A stretch of 56,902 bases of DNA from Chloroflexota bacterium (GTDB taxonomy: Bacteria > Chloroflexota > UBA11872 > VXOZ01), in contig JAAXIC010000025.1 of NCBI GenBank assembly GCA_012270555.1, forward strand, positions 1 to 56,902, read 5' to 3'. Within the stretch, counting starts at the first letter, position 1, and every line of letters starts with the position of its first letter. Below, in pieces: positions 1 through 8,763 of this stretch. The position numbers and the translations under genes are program-made. The notes under the pieces were generated by a model, which did not search any database, was not told where the DNA came from, and was given only the letters and a program-made list of their open reading frames with translations.

Positions 1-483
1 TGTAACCCATGTGTCCGGTCTATACACTCCCCAGGGAGAGGGAGTCTTCTCGCCTGCTCTCGCCAGGGAGAGGGGGCAAAGCGCGCCCAATGAGCGTACC
101 GCCTTGACCTTGATGCGACAGCATTGGGCTCTAAGCCTCTCCCCCAAGAGAGGGAACTCCTGAAGCTCAGCTCAGGTGTAGCCACACCATCCAGTCTTAT
201 CCTCTGTCCTGAATCACTATGTCTGACGGTGTAGCTATGGCGTGATGCTGCGCGGACTTGCCTTGCCGGAGCTACACCTACTACTGTTTCTCAGAAACTT
301 GACGGGTGTATTGCAGCGTGTACACTATGGACTCAAATCGTGTAACTGCAGTAGTTTCTCGCAAGAGGTTTTTTCCGCGCGCTAGAACGGGTGGAGCGAC
401 CTTAAGAAAAATGTTTGGATTCGTGCGGTTCAGTTCAGCGAGAAATGCTGCACTAGGGATAGTCAAGCAAGGGAGGTATCACG
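1..483. other. Intergenic region with repeats and a promoter
   Basis: I see no gene here. Positions 27-76 and 136-155 hold copies of the CTCTCCCC/GAGAGGG repeat that recurs at 19121-19140 and 38113-38132. Positions 114-128 carry a TGCGACA-CATTGGG motif that recurs as the end of a candidate miniature element near 47 kb. The promoter of the downstream binding-protein gene lies at 299-326. Short open frames here start without ribosome binding sites and resemble nothing I know. Confidence 0.6.
299..326 (+). promoter_or_regulatory. Sigma-70-type promoter of the binding-protein gene
   Basis: TTGACG at 299-304 and TACACT at 321-326 are separated by 16 bases. The predicted start of transcription near 333 would leave an untranslated leader of about 150 bases before the GTG at 484. 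I found no obvious fold or operator in that leader. Confidence 0.5.
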
Positions 484-2463
484 GTGGTTAGATCATTGTG
501 GATGAGAGCGGCCATTTTCTTGGTCGCCATTCTCGCGGCTATTGCGCTGGCGTCGTGCGCTCAGGAGGCGCCGGCCGCGCCGGAGGCCATGCCGGAGCAA
601 GAAGCCGTGGAAGCGCCGGAGGAGATGGGCCCGTCGGTCTACCGCATGGGCATCTTTGAAGAACCTATTTCGCGCAATTACTGGAATTACTACGGCGGCC
701 CCGGCGGCTCGGTGTGGACGCAATACGTCCTGAGCGGTTGGACCGGCGCGCTCTACGGCTACTCGGACCAGAACTTCGAGTGGGTCCCGAGCTTGGCGGC
801 GGACTTCCCCACGGACCTCGCGAAAGAGACCGTGGACGGCACTGAGTACTGGACTACCGAGGTGCCAATCAGACAGGGCATCATGTGGAGCGACGGCGAG
901 GAGCTTAATGCGGACGACATCATCTTCACCGCGCACACCGTGCTCGAGATGGGCATCAGCGGTAACTTTGGCGCCGTGGTCGACCCCGCTTTCCTCGACC
1001 GCATCGAGGCCATCGACAGCCATCGCATCAAGATTTTCTTCAAGGCGGCCGACGCCGAGGGCAATCCCCAGACGCCCGGCCTGAGCATCTGGCAATTCGG
1101 CCTCGCCTTCATGCCGATTCTGCCCGAGCACTACTGGGCTCCCGTGGTGGCAGAGGCCAAGCAGGCCGGCGAACCGGAAGCACAAATCGAGGCGCTGATG
1201 GCGCACGTGCCTGAGAACGACCCCACCCTGGGCGGCTTCACGTTCGGCAAGTGGGAACCGGGCGCCTTCTTCGAGAACAGCCGGGCGGACAACTACTACG
1301 CCACCGGCTCCGTGATTACGCGGTATGCCAGCGGCGTCTTGCAGGAAGTCAACGAGCGGCTGGGCTACACCGCCACGTACTTCGGCGAGCCTGGCGGTGA
1401 CAAGGAATTGGAGTACACGGTTGGCCCCCACGTGGACTCCGCTCTCTTCAGCATCTATGGCAACCAGGATGCCGCCATCTTGGCACTAACCAAAGGCGAC
1501 ATTGACTACGTCTTCAATCCCCTGGGTCTGGAGAAGGGCTTCCGCGAGCGTATTCAAGCGGCGGGCGACCTGGAAATCGTCTCCAATCTGGACAACGGCA
1601 TGTTCTATCTGGGCTTCAACGTGCGTAAGGAGCCCATGAGCATCCGTGAGTTCCGGCAAGCGGTGGCGATCATGATCGACAAGGAGTTTGTGACCCAGAC
1701 TGTGCTGCAGGGCGCGGCCATTCCTGCCTATTCCATGGTGCCGTCCGGCAACGCGGCCTGGTTCAACGCCGATACGGCCAAGATCGGCCAGGGCCTGACC
1801 AGAGGCGAGCGGTTGACGCAAGCCGTTGAATTGCTCAAGAGCGCCGGCTTTACCTATGAGGAAGAGCCGGAGATTAGCGAGGACGGCAACTTCGTGGCCA
1901 AGGCGGGCAAGGGTCTCAAAATGCCCGACGGCTCGGACGTGCCGGCTTTGACAATCATCGCGCCCAGCGCGGGTTACGATCCGCTGCGCGCCACGTTCGC
2001 CATCTGGATCGAGCGCTGGTTGAATGACGTCGGCATTCCGGTGCGCGCCAACCTGACCGGCTTCAACGTCATCGTGGGCGTGCTGTTCAGCGAGACCGTG
2101 CAAGAAGACCTTGACATGTGGATCCTGGGTTGGAGCTTGAGCCTCTTCCCGGACTACTTGGAGACCTTCTTTAACGGCCGCCGCGCGCCGGAGAACGAGG
2201 GCGGCTACAACTGGGGCGGCTACGCCAATCCCGAGTTCGACGCAATCTCGTTCAGCCTGCTCTCCGAGACTACCATCGAGGGGGCGCGCGACAAGGTATT
2301 CCAATTACAGGAATTCCTTGCCGAAGACCTGCCCTATGTGACGCTTTTCACCATTCCGAAGTTGGATTCCTACCGGCCATCCAGTGTCGACTTCCCGTAC
2401 ACTGAGGTCCTGGGCGGCTTGGAAGGTGTGGGCGGCATGCAGACGGCAGTGCAAGTAAAGTAA
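484..2463 (+). CDS. ABC transporter substrate-binding lipoprotein, family 5 (peptide/nickel type)
   Basis: This is a 659-residue extracytoplasmic solute-binding protein of the DppA/OppA type (SBP_bac_5) that should deliver oligopeptides or similar solutes to the importer encoded just downstream. The GTG start is chosen because GGGAGG at 471-476 sits 7 bases upstream. A hydrophobic signal (residues 9-23) ends in the lipobox LASC, with Cys25 as the lipidation site, followed by an Ala/Pro/Glu-rich linker to about residue 50. The rest has the typical length and composition of the family. It is separated from the permease genes by 487 bases that contain a hairpin and a second promoter, so the binding protein can be expressed independently of the membrane components. 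The substrate cannot be read from the sequence. Confidence 0.9.
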   Translation: MVRSLWMRAAIFLVAILAAIALASCAQEAPAAPEAMPEQEAVEAPEEMGPSVYRMGIFEEPISRNYWNYYGGPGGSVWTQYVLSGWTGALYGYSDQNFEWVPSLAADFPTDLAKETVDGTEYWTTEVPIRQGIMWSDGEELNADDIIFTAHTVLEMGISGNFGAVVDPAFLDRIEAIDSHRIKIFFKAADAEGNPQTPGLSIWQFGLAFMPILPEHYWAPVVAEAKQAGEPEAQIEALMAHVPENDPTLGGFTFGKWEPGAFFENSRADNYYATGSVITRYASGVLQEVNERLGYTATYFGEPGGDKELEYTVGPHVDSALFSIYGNQDAAILALTKGDIDYVFNPLGLEKGFRERIQAAGDLEIVSNLDNGMFYLGFNVRKEPMSIREFRQAVAIMIDKEFVTQTVLQGAAIPAYSMVPSGNAAWFNADTAKIGQGLTRGERLTQAVELLKSAGFTYEEEPEISEDGNFVAKAGKGLKMPDGSDVPALTIIAPSAGYDPLRATFAIWIERWLNDVGIPVRANLTGFNVIVGVLFSETVQEDLDMWILGWSLSLFPDYLETFFNGRRAPENEGGYNWGGYANPEFDAISFSLLSETTIEGARDKVFQLQEFLAEDLPYVTLFTIPKLDSYRPSSVDFPYTEVLGGLEGVGGMQTAVQVK

Positions 2464-2485
2464 CACCCCACGGCCGGTACGCCGG

Positions 2486-2515
2486 TGAGACCGATGCCCT
2501 CTAGCGTCGGTCTCA
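2486..2515 (+). terminator. Hairpin after the binding-protein gene
   Basis: A 9-bp stem (TGAGACCGA, 2486-2494, with TCGGTCTCA, 2507-2515) lies 23 bases after the stop codon. There is no T-run, so it could be a transcript-end or mRNA-stabilising hairpin rather than a strict intrinsic terminator. Confidence 0.4.
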
Positions 2516-2554
2516 TCAGGGATTGGACGAAGCTGTGGGTTATGCAAGACGCGG

Positions 2555-2580
2555 TAGGGGCACGATGTATCGTGCCCCTA
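2555..2580. repeat. 26-bp palindromic repeat, copy 1
   Basis: The arm TAGGGGCACGAT is followed by 2 bases and its exact reverse complement. The same arm recurs at 14067-14092 and, with two changes, at 26050-26075. All copies are intergenic. Confidence 0.85.
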
Positions 2581-2882
2581 CTCTTGTTTGTGGCTCGCGC
2601 CTGTCGCGCTTGTCACGCCCGTACCCCAGGAAATGCTAGCATCGGGCGCGCCGAAGGCATTGCACAGCCCCTGCCGGCGGAAGCGAAGGCTCCTTCTTCC
2701 GAGAAAGGGGTCGGTGTGAGAGGAAGTCCCCACACGGTACCGCCTTGCTTGGGTGAACTCGTCAGAGCCACACTAGGGCTACCCACGTGCCTATCGCGAC
2801 CGTGCACCAACGCCTGAATCTGAGGCCCTGGGCCTTGTCCTAACGCAAGTTTCTGCTATTCCTCGTATTGCCTGCGTTTGGT

Positions 2883-2911
2883 TTGACTGCATGACCGCAA
2901 GCGTGAATAAT
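2883..2911 (+). promoter_or_regulatory. Promoter of the dppBCDF-type genes
   Basis: TTGACT (2883-2888) and AATAAT (2906-2911) are separated by exactly 17 bases, 40 bases upstream of the first permease start. Confidence 0.55.
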
Positions 2912-2950
2912 AGGGCGCAATAGTCAATCACAAAGGGGTGGTGCCTGCGG

Positions 2951-4099
2951 ATGGCTCGCTATCTCATTAGCAGAACGCTGCAGATTCTGCTGACGCTGTT
3001 CGCGTTCATTTGCATTGTCTACTTCATCGTCAATGCGCAGCCGGGCGACATCAGCAACGTGTATGCGATGAATCCCGAATTGCCGCCGGACGCCCGGGAG
3101 CGGCTGCAAAACCAGTTTGGGCTCAACGAGCCGCTTTGGAAGCAATTCCTCGTATACGTGAGAAACGTCTTTACCGGCAGTTTCGGCGTATCGTTCAGCT
3201 TTTATCCCCGCACCGTCGCAGACGTCATTGCCGAGCGCCTGCCGCGCACGGTGGCGCTCTTCTTCACCGCCACGGTGTTTTCGTTCTACCTGGGATTTCT
3301 CTTGGGCAAGATCATTGCCTGGCGTCGTGGCGGCTGGACCGAGTACGCAACCACCATTGGCGGCGTGACGCTCTACACGGTCTTCACGCCCTGGTTCGCT
3401 CTCATGATGATCTGGCTCTTCGCCTTCAAGGCGGGGTGGTTTCCCATCGGCAAGTTCCTCGACCCCGTTCTCTGGCGAGATGCCCCGATTGAAGCGAACA
3501 CGCTGTTCGGCCGCATGATGCTCACAGCGCTGGCGCTTTCCATCGTCGTATTCGTCGTCTTTGTCATAACCACGCGGCTCCGTATCGCGGGGGCGCGGCT
3601 CATCCAACTTGGCAGCATCGTGGCCAGCGTGGCTGTGATGCTCGGAGCCTGGCGGCTGACGGGTCACGGTCATCTTGCCTGGGACATCGTCAAGCACATG
3701 GTCTTGCCGGTGCTCACGCTGACCCTTATTAGCTTTGCCGGCACCATGTTGCTCACGCGCAACAGCATGCTGGAGACGATGCGTGAGGACTTCGTGCTGG
3801 CGGCCCGCGCCAAGGGCCTGCCGGAAAAGGCCGTGCGGGATAAACACGTGGCGCGGAACGCTTTGCTTCCGGTGGTGACCAGCCTCGTCTTCAGCCTGGC
3901 GTTTGCCGTGGACGGCGGAGTCATCATCGAGTCGGTCTTCTCGTGGCCCGGCATGGGGCAGACATTGGTGTCGGCAGCGGTAGCGGAAGACTTGCCCTTA
4001 GCGGTCGGCGCGTTCGTGTTCGTAGGCATCTTCGTTTTGCTCGCCCACCTGGCGGTAGACGTGATTTACGTCTTCTTGGACCCAAGGATTAGGTATTAG
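2951..4099 (+). CDS. ABC transporter permease, DppB type
   Basis: This 382-residue inner-membrane permease belongs to the binding-protein-dependent dipeptide/oligopeptide/nickel importers. It begins with the family signature MARYLISRTLQILLTL and has an N-terminal transmembrane helix, a periplasmic loop, then the BPD_transp_1 helices. The coupling region facing the ATPases is visible around residues 270-290 (EDFVLAARAKGLPE, followed by RNALLPVVTS). AAGGGGTGG lies upstream of the ATG. The product is longer than many DppB proteins (about 310-340) because of an extra hydrophobic stretch around residues 185-235. Its TAG stop overlaps the next gene's GTG by one base, so the two are translationally coupled. 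Confidence 0.93.
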   Translation: MARYLISRTLQILLTLFAFICIVYFIVNAQPGDISNVYAMNPELPPDARERLQNQFGLNEPLWKQFLVYVRNVFTGSFGVSFSFYPRTVADVIAERLPRTVALFFTATVFSFYLGFLLGKIIAWRRGGWTEYATTIGGVTLYTVFTPWFALMMIWLFAFKAGWFPIGKFLDPVLWRDAPIEANTLFGRMMLTALALSIVVFVVFVITTRLRIAGARLIQLGSIVASVAVMLGAWRLTGHGHLAWDIVKHMVLPVLTLTLISFAGTMLLTRNSMLETMREDFVLAARAKGLPEKAVRDKHVARNALLPVVTSLVFSLAFAVDGGVIIESVFSWPGMGQTLVSAAVAEDLPLAVGAFVFVGIFVLLAHLAVDVIYVFLDPRIRY

Positions 4100-5049
4100 T
4101 GGCTGTAGACGTTGCCCCCCAAGAAGCCGCGCCTTCGATCCGGAAGGTGCGGCTCACCCTGGCCATGCGGAGCCTGCGCGAAAACTGGTCGCTCTTTCTC
4201 GGCACGCGCATTGGCGTAATCGGCCTCGTGATCATCATCTTCTATCTGGTGCTCGCCCTGGCCCATCCGATTCTCATGAACACCGTTTGGGAGGAGCGAG
4301 TCTACGATCCCGTTGTCGGCTATGCGTTCGATGAGACCCGCCAACCCGCGCCACCCAGTTGGAACCACCTGCTCGGCACCGATCCCCTGGGCCGGGATGT
4401 CCTCAGCCAGCTCATGCACAGCGCGCGGACCGAGTTTCTGCTGGGGCTGCTTGCTGCCGTCGTCACCGTTACCATTGGCACGACGGTCGGGGCAGTTGCC
4501 GCATATTACGGCGGCATCATCGATACGATATTGATGCGATTCGCCGATCTCATGGTCATGATGCCGGGAATCAGCATCCTCATCGTCTTGAGTGCACTGA
4601 TTGGCGTCGAGCACTTTGAACTGGCGCTCATCATCGGCATCCTCTCCGGTTTCGGCGGCGCCAGCATTCTCTTGAAGTCTCAGGCGCTTTCCGTGGTTGT
4701 CAAGCCGTATATCGAAGCCGCTCGTGCCGCAGGCGGCGGCCCGTTGCACATAATCTTCATTCACATAGTCCCGAATCTCTTGCCGCTCTCGTTCCTCTAC
4801 ATGATGTTCACGGTCACTGGCGCCATCTTTTCGGAAGCGATCTTGAGCTTCTTGGGCCTCCTGGACGTGCGCATGAGTTGGGGCCTCATGATCCACACCA
4901 CCGAAGCGGCCGGATACTTGCTGCAGGTCGGCGCATACTGGTGGCTCATCTTCCCGGCCAGTCTCTCCATTACGCTGCTCTGCACGTCGTTCTACCTCGT
5001 CGGACGAGCCATGGATGAGATCGTCAACCCAAGGTTGCGGCGTCTATGA
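4099..5049 (+). CDS. ABC transporter permease, DppC type
   Basis: This is the second permease subunit (316 residues) of the peptide-type importer. A cytoplasmic N-terminus precedes the first helix (about residues 35-55), followed by the DppC hallmark HLLGTDPLGRDVLSQLMH (about 91-108) and five further helices. The coupling loop reads EAARAAGGGPLHIIFIHIVPN. The GTG start at 4099 overlaps the previous stop, and its own TGA overlaps the ATG of the next gene (ATGA at 5046-5049). It should form a heterodimer with the DppB-type subunit. Confidence 0.93.
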   Translation: MAVDVAPQEAAPSIRKVRLTLAMRSLRENWSLFLGTRIGVIGLVIIIFYLVLALAHPILMNTVWEERVYDPVVGYAFDETRQPAPPSWNHLLGTDPLGRDVLSQLMHSARTEFLLGLLAAVVTVTIGTTVGAVAAYYGGIIDTILMRFADLMVMMPGISILIVLSALIGVEHFELALIIGILSGFGGASILLKSQALSVVVKPYIEAARAAGGGPLHIIFIHIVPNLLPLSFLYMMFTVTGAIFSEAILSFLGLLDVRMSWGLMIHTTEAAGYLLQVGAYWWLIFPASLSITLLCTSFYLVGRAMDEIVNPRLRRL

Positions 5050-6011
5050 GCGGATACCCTCTGCTAGCCGTCGAAGACCTCACGATGCACTATCAAACGC
5101 GTGCAGGTGAGGTGTGTGCGGTAGACGGCGTTTCGCTCTCGTTGGAGAGAGGGCAGTCGTTGGGACTGGTGGGTGAATCCGGCTGCGGTAAATCGTCTCT
5201 CGCCCTGGCGCTCTTAAGGCTCCAGCCGGAGAATGCCCAGATACTGCGGGGCAAGGTCCTGCTGGACGGCGTAGACCTGGTGTCACTCTCCGAAGAAGAG
5301 ATGCGCAAGTACCGCTGGAACCGCATTGCCATGGTCTTCCAGTCCGCCATGAACGCCTTGGACCCGGTGTACCGCGTGGGCGACCAGATTATCGAGGCGT
5401 TGGAACAACACAGCAATGCTGCCCGCCAAGACATGGTGGAACGCGTGGGCGAGCTATACAAGCTTGTAAACCTCTCTCCCAATTTCATTCAGCGCTATCC
5501 GCACGAATACAGCGGCGGTATGAAACAGCGCGCCATCATCGCCATGGCGCTGGCGTGCGAACCGGACCTGATCATTGCGGACGAGCCGACTACGGCCCTC
5601 GATGTCATCGTGCAGGATCACATTCTGCGTGAGTTTGGGAACATTCGTAAAGAGCTCAACATGAGCATGCTCTACATTTCCCACGATATGGCCGTCATTG
5701 CCGAGGTGAGCGATGTCGTCGCCGTGATGTATGCGGGCAAGATTGTGGAGTACGGCACGGCTGAGGAAGTGTTTAACAAGCCCATCCATCCCTACACACG
5801 GGCGTTGATGTCGGCGTTCCCCAGCGTAACCGGCGAGAAGCACGAATTAGCGACGCTGGGCGGTGAGCCACCGAACCCTCTGGACTTGCCAACCGGTTGC
5901 CACTTCCATCCCCGCTGCCCATTCGCGACAGAAGTGTGCGCGGAGCAGGAGCCGCCAACGGTGCGCCGCGGCGACCACTGGGCCGACTGCTGGAATCCAC
6001 CGGAGGACTAA
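5046..6011 (+). CDS. ABC transporter ATPase, DppD type
   Basis: This 321-residue ATPase powers the importer. Visible motifs are Walker A GESGCGKSS (about residues 39-47), Q-loop in MVFQSAMNALDP, the ABC signature YSGGMKQRA, Walker B LIIADEPTTALD and the H-loop YISHDMAVIAE. The C-terminus carries the oligopeptide-transporter extension with GCHFHPRCPF and further cysteines, typical of DppD/OppD proteins, some of which hold an Fe-S cluster. It starts inside the preceding stop codon and ends 4 bases before the next gene's ATG. Confidence 0.95.
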   Translation: MSGYPLLAVEDLTMHYQTRAGEVCAVDGVSLSLERGQSLGLVGESGCGKSSLALALLRLQPENAQILRGKVLLDGVDLVSLSEEEMRKYRWNRIAMVFQSAMNALDPVYRVGDQIIEALEQHSNAARQDMVERVGELYKLVNLSPNFIQRYPHEYSGGMKQRAIIAMALACEPDLIIADEPTTALDVIVQDHILREFGNIRKELNMSMLYISHDMAVIAEVSDVVAVMYAGKIVEYGTAEEVFNKPIHPYTRALMSAFPSVTGEKHELATLGGEPPNPLDLPTGCHFHPRCPFATEVCAEQEPPTVRRGDHWADCWNPPED

Positions 6012-6015
6012 GGCA

Positions 6016-7038
6016 ATGGCCGCAGCCGCACAACCGACCTCACCCAACGAGGATCGCCCCTTGCTCCAGGTGGAGGGATTGCGTAAACACTTTCCGGCGG
6101 GCTCCTCCCGTTTCCGCCGCAACGAGCGCTTCATTCACGCGGTTGACGACGTCAACTTCACGCTTGGGAGAGGTGAAAGCCTGGGGCTGGTCGGCGAATC
6201 CGGGTGCGGCAAGACTACCACCGGCAAGATGTTGGTGCGCCTGATAGACCCCAGCGACGGACATGTGATTTTTGACGACGGTACCGGCGAACCAACGGAC
6301 ATCGCGACGCTGCGCGGCAGGCCGCTGAAGGAATTCAGAAAACACGCGCAGATGATCTTTCAAGATCCCTACGAATCGATGAACCCCCGGCGCACGATCT
6401 TCGATACCATCGCCGAGCCCTTGCAGGTGCAAGACATCGGCACGTTGGTGGATCGCTTGGACCGCGTAATGGAGATGCTGGCTCTCGTCGGCCTCACGCC
6501 GCCGCGCACGTTCCTCTTCCGCTACCCGCACGAACTCTCCGGCGGTCAGCGCCAGCGCGTGGCTATCGCCAGGGCCCTCATCGTCGAACCGTCGTTCGTC
6601 GTGGCCGACGAGCCGACCTCGATGCTGGATGTTTCCGTGCGGACCGGCGTGATGCAGCTCATGGCAGACTTGGCCGACGGTCTGGGGATTGGGTATCTCT
6701 ACATCACCCACGATCTGGCAGTGGCCCGGTACATGTGCAGCCGCATTGCGGTGATGTATCTCGGCAAGATCGTCGAAATCGGCGACACGGAGGAGATCCT
6801 GCGCAGCCCGCAGCATCCCTATACCCAGGCGTTGCTCTCCGCGGTGCCGGTGCCCGATCCGACGGTGGCGCGCGAACCGGTCAAAATCAAAGGCGGCGTT
6901 ACCACGCTGATAAATCCCCCGGCCCAATGCCGCTTCTACCCGCGCTGCCCCATCGCCGACGACTACTGCGAAACCAACGACCACCCGCCCCTGGAACACA
7001 AAGGCCAAGAGCAGGAAGTCGCCTGCTACAAGGCGTAG
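6016..7038 (+). CDS. ABC transporter ATPase, DppF type
   Basis: This is the partner ATPase (340 residues). Walker A is GESGCGKTTTGK, the signature LSGGQRQRVAIARAL, Walker B FVVADEPTSMLD and the H-loop YITHDLAVARY. The C-terminal CRFYPRCPIADDYC segment is the oligopeptide extension. The ATG at 6016 is preferred over an in-frame upstream start at 5863 because homology begins only after it and the upstream part would overlap dppD by 149 bases. It completes a full importer with the lipoprotein and two permeases. No terminator was found in the 216 bases that follow. Confidence 0.94.
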   Translation: MAAAAQPTSPNEDRPLLQVEGLRKHFPAGSSRFRRNERFIHAVDDVNFTLGRGESLGLVGESGCGKTTTGKMLVRLIDPSDGHVIFDDGTGEPTDIATLRGRPLKEFRKHAQMIFQDPYESMNPRRTIFDTIAEPLQVQDIGTLVDRLDRVMEMLALVGLTPPRTFLFRYPHELSGGQRQRVAIARALIVEPSFVVADEPTSMLDVSVRTGVMQLMADLADGLGIGYLYITHDLAVARYMCSRIAVMYLGKIVEIGDTEEILRSPQHPYTQALLSAVPVPDPTVAREPVKIKGGVTTLINPPAQCRFYPRCPIADDYCETNDHPPLEHKGQEQEVACYKA

Positions 7039-7210
7039 CCTCGCGTGAAAGTGCACTGAGCAAGTTGCGCGCGTATCCGGTTCGCATCGGACAGGGTTCG
7101 CAAATTGACTGGACGCACACCGCTTTCCATAGGACACGGTCCCCTCTTCACAGGGCGTAATTCGCTTTCCATGAAATGCGTGCGAAAGTCCAAGCCGGTA
7201 TCCATTCATC

Positions 7211-7234
7211 CTTCGACAGGCTCAGGACGAACGG
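7211..7234. repeat. Dispersed CTTCGACAGGCTCAGGAC-type repeat
   Basis: This is a copy of the most frequent intergenic repeat of the window. Related copies lie at 23519-23574, 25482-25568, 40292-40320, 43921-44085, 46894-46941, 46979-47005 and 52905-53056. Confidence 0.8.
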
Positions 7235-7254
7235 ATACCGCTTCACTTACCCGT

Positions 7255-8400
7255 CTAGATATCCATCACCGCGCCGGTGTCGTCGCGGAGGTTCTTGAAA
7301 TAGTAGAAGCTGCGGGGCGGGTTGGCGGCGATGACGTCTTCGTCCAGGTCCACGCCCAGGCCGGGGCGTTCGGGCACGTGCAGGTAGCCGTCCTTGATCT
7401 GCCACGGCTCCTTGACCACGCGGTCGCGATAAGGCTGGCTGGAGACGTATTCCAGCGTGAGGTAGTTGGGCACGCTCATCCCGATGTGGGCCGCGGCAGC
7501 GGTGGAGACCGGCCCCATGGGGTTGTGGGGCGCGACGAGCACGTGGTGCACTTCGGCAAGCGCGGCGATCTTCTTCACCTCGGTGATGCCGCCCGCGTGG
7601 CAGAGGTCGGGCTGGATCACGTCCACGTACTGGCCCGCCAGCAGGGGCGCGAACTGCCACTTGGTGAAGTAGCGTTCGCCGGTAGCCAGGTCGATGCCCA
7701 GCTCCCGGGCGGTCTCGCGCACAGGCCGAAACGCCTCTATGTTGTCCGGCGGCACCGGCTCCTCGAAGAACGTGATGCGGCTGTCCTTGACGGCATGCAA
7801 TTGGCGCACGGCCTGGGCCGGGCGGCTCCTGCCATGGTTGTCAATCATCAGATCAACGTCCCGCCCGACGGCTTGGCGCAGAATGGCGATACGTTCGCCC
7901 AGGAGCGCCGCCGCCTGGTGGTCGCCCATGGGCTCATCGGTGGCCCACGCGCCGGTCTTCAGAGCGGTGAAGCCGGCGCCCACGAGTTGGCCGGCTTCCT
8001 GCGCAATGCGCCCGGCCTCGTAGATGCCGACGTGGGTATACAGACGGATGCGGTCGCGGGCGGGACCGCCGAGCAGGTGATAGACCGGTGCGCCGTAGTG
8101 CTTGCCCTTGATGTCCCACAGGGCCTGGTCTATGCCTGAGATGGCGGTGTTGATGACTACGCCGCCCTTCCAGAAGCCGTCCCTGTAGAGCGACTGCCAG
8201 AGCCGCTCGGTCTCCAGCGGGTCCTTGCCGACAAGCAACTCGCCAAGCTGTCCGATGCACGTGCGCACCGTGGCGTCCTTGCCCTCCAGGGTCGCCTCGC
8301 CCCAGCCGTAGAGTTCCGGCTCGTCAGTGGAGATCTTCACAAAGACCCAGTTGCGTGGCTCTCCCCACATGATGAAGGTGTCTACCGCGGTGATTCGCAT
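7255..8400 (-). CDS. Enolase-superfamily sugar-acid dehydratase, D-galactonate dehydratase-like
   Basis: This 381-residue mandelate racemase/muconate lactonizing family protein should abstract the alpha-proton of an acid sugar and eliminate water. The start is placed at 8400 because AAGGAG lies 7 bases upstream; longer in-frame starts run through a repeat. Metal and catalytic positions of the GalD group are visible: Asp187 and His189 in MIDNHGR, Glu213 in FFEEP, Glu242 in TGER, and His292 in APHNPMGP. The QPDLCHAGGITE strand also matches GalD. This pattern fits galactonate-type dehydratases better than racemases. It lies beside a Gfo/Idh/MocA gene on the same strand but 363 bases apart. The exact aldonate substrate is unproven. 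Confidence 0.88.
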   Translation of the reverse strand: MRITAVDTFIMWGEPRNWVFVKISTDEPELYGWGEATLEGKDATVRTCIGQLGELLVGKDPLETERLWQSLYRDGFWKGGVVINTAISGIDQALWDIKGKHYGAPVYHLLGGPARDRIRLYTHVGIYEAGRIAQEAGQLVGAGFTALKTGAWATDEPMGDHQAAALLGERIAILRQAVGRDVDLMIDNHGRSRPAQAVRQLHAVKDSRITFFEEPVPPDNIEAFRPVRETARELGIDLATGERYFTKWQFAPLLAGQYVDVIQPDLCHAGGITEVKKIAALAEVHHVLVAPHNPMGPVSTAAAAHIGMSVPNYLTLEYVSSQPYRDRVVKEPWQIKDGYLHVPERPGLGVDLDEDVIAANPPRSFYYFKNLRDDTGAVMDI

Positions 8401-8763
8401 GGAGATTCTCCTTGTGGCAATGGAAACTGGTGACTCTTCGCTCTGTACTGAGTGACTGGACAAGATGTCCGTCATTCCCGTGAAAACTCGCCCCCGCACG
8501 GGGGCGCGGAATCCATCTTCAGGCGGCACGAAAGCGGGCTGCACCATAAGGTAGCGCGCAGCTAAGGCTGCAGTGCGCCCACTCCCAACCGCTCCGCTAA
8601 TCGCGCTGCGGAACTGAGTGCGAGTCGATCTCTTACCCACTTTAGCTTCCTCGCATTCGCTCGGATAGACCCTGCCGGCATGCATCGAACCATATCCAGA
8701 ATTAATAGCGCCGATTGAGTAACCAGACCGCGGAGGAGTTGCCAGTCTTCGGCAACCAGCATC
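8401..8763. other. Intergenic region with ATTCCCGC-type repeat
   Basis: There is no supported gene. A variant of the ATTCCCGC...GCGGAAT repeat lies around 8470-8520, its two halves separated by a small CCCCCGCACGGGGG hairpin. Confidence 0.5.

Larger units (their letters stand above)
2464..2950. other. Intergenic region with hairpin, palindrome and promoter
   Basis: No convincing gene is present. It contains a terminator-like hairpin at 2486-2515, a 26-bp palindrome at 2555-2580 and a promoter at 2883-2911. The small open frames on both strands have no ribosome binding site and overlap the repeats. Confidence 0.6.

Noticed and set aside
493-1431. Long open frame antisense to the binding-protein gene
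   Set aside because: It lies entirely within a well-supported gene, has low-complexity Arg/Ala/Gly composition, and no ribosome binding site. The same reasoning applies to all other long antisense frames, e.g. 2924-3847 and 7105-8139.
2485-2817. Possible 110-residue gene after the binding protein
   Set aside because: It contains the palindromic repeat and hairpin, has no ribosome binding site and no family resemblance.
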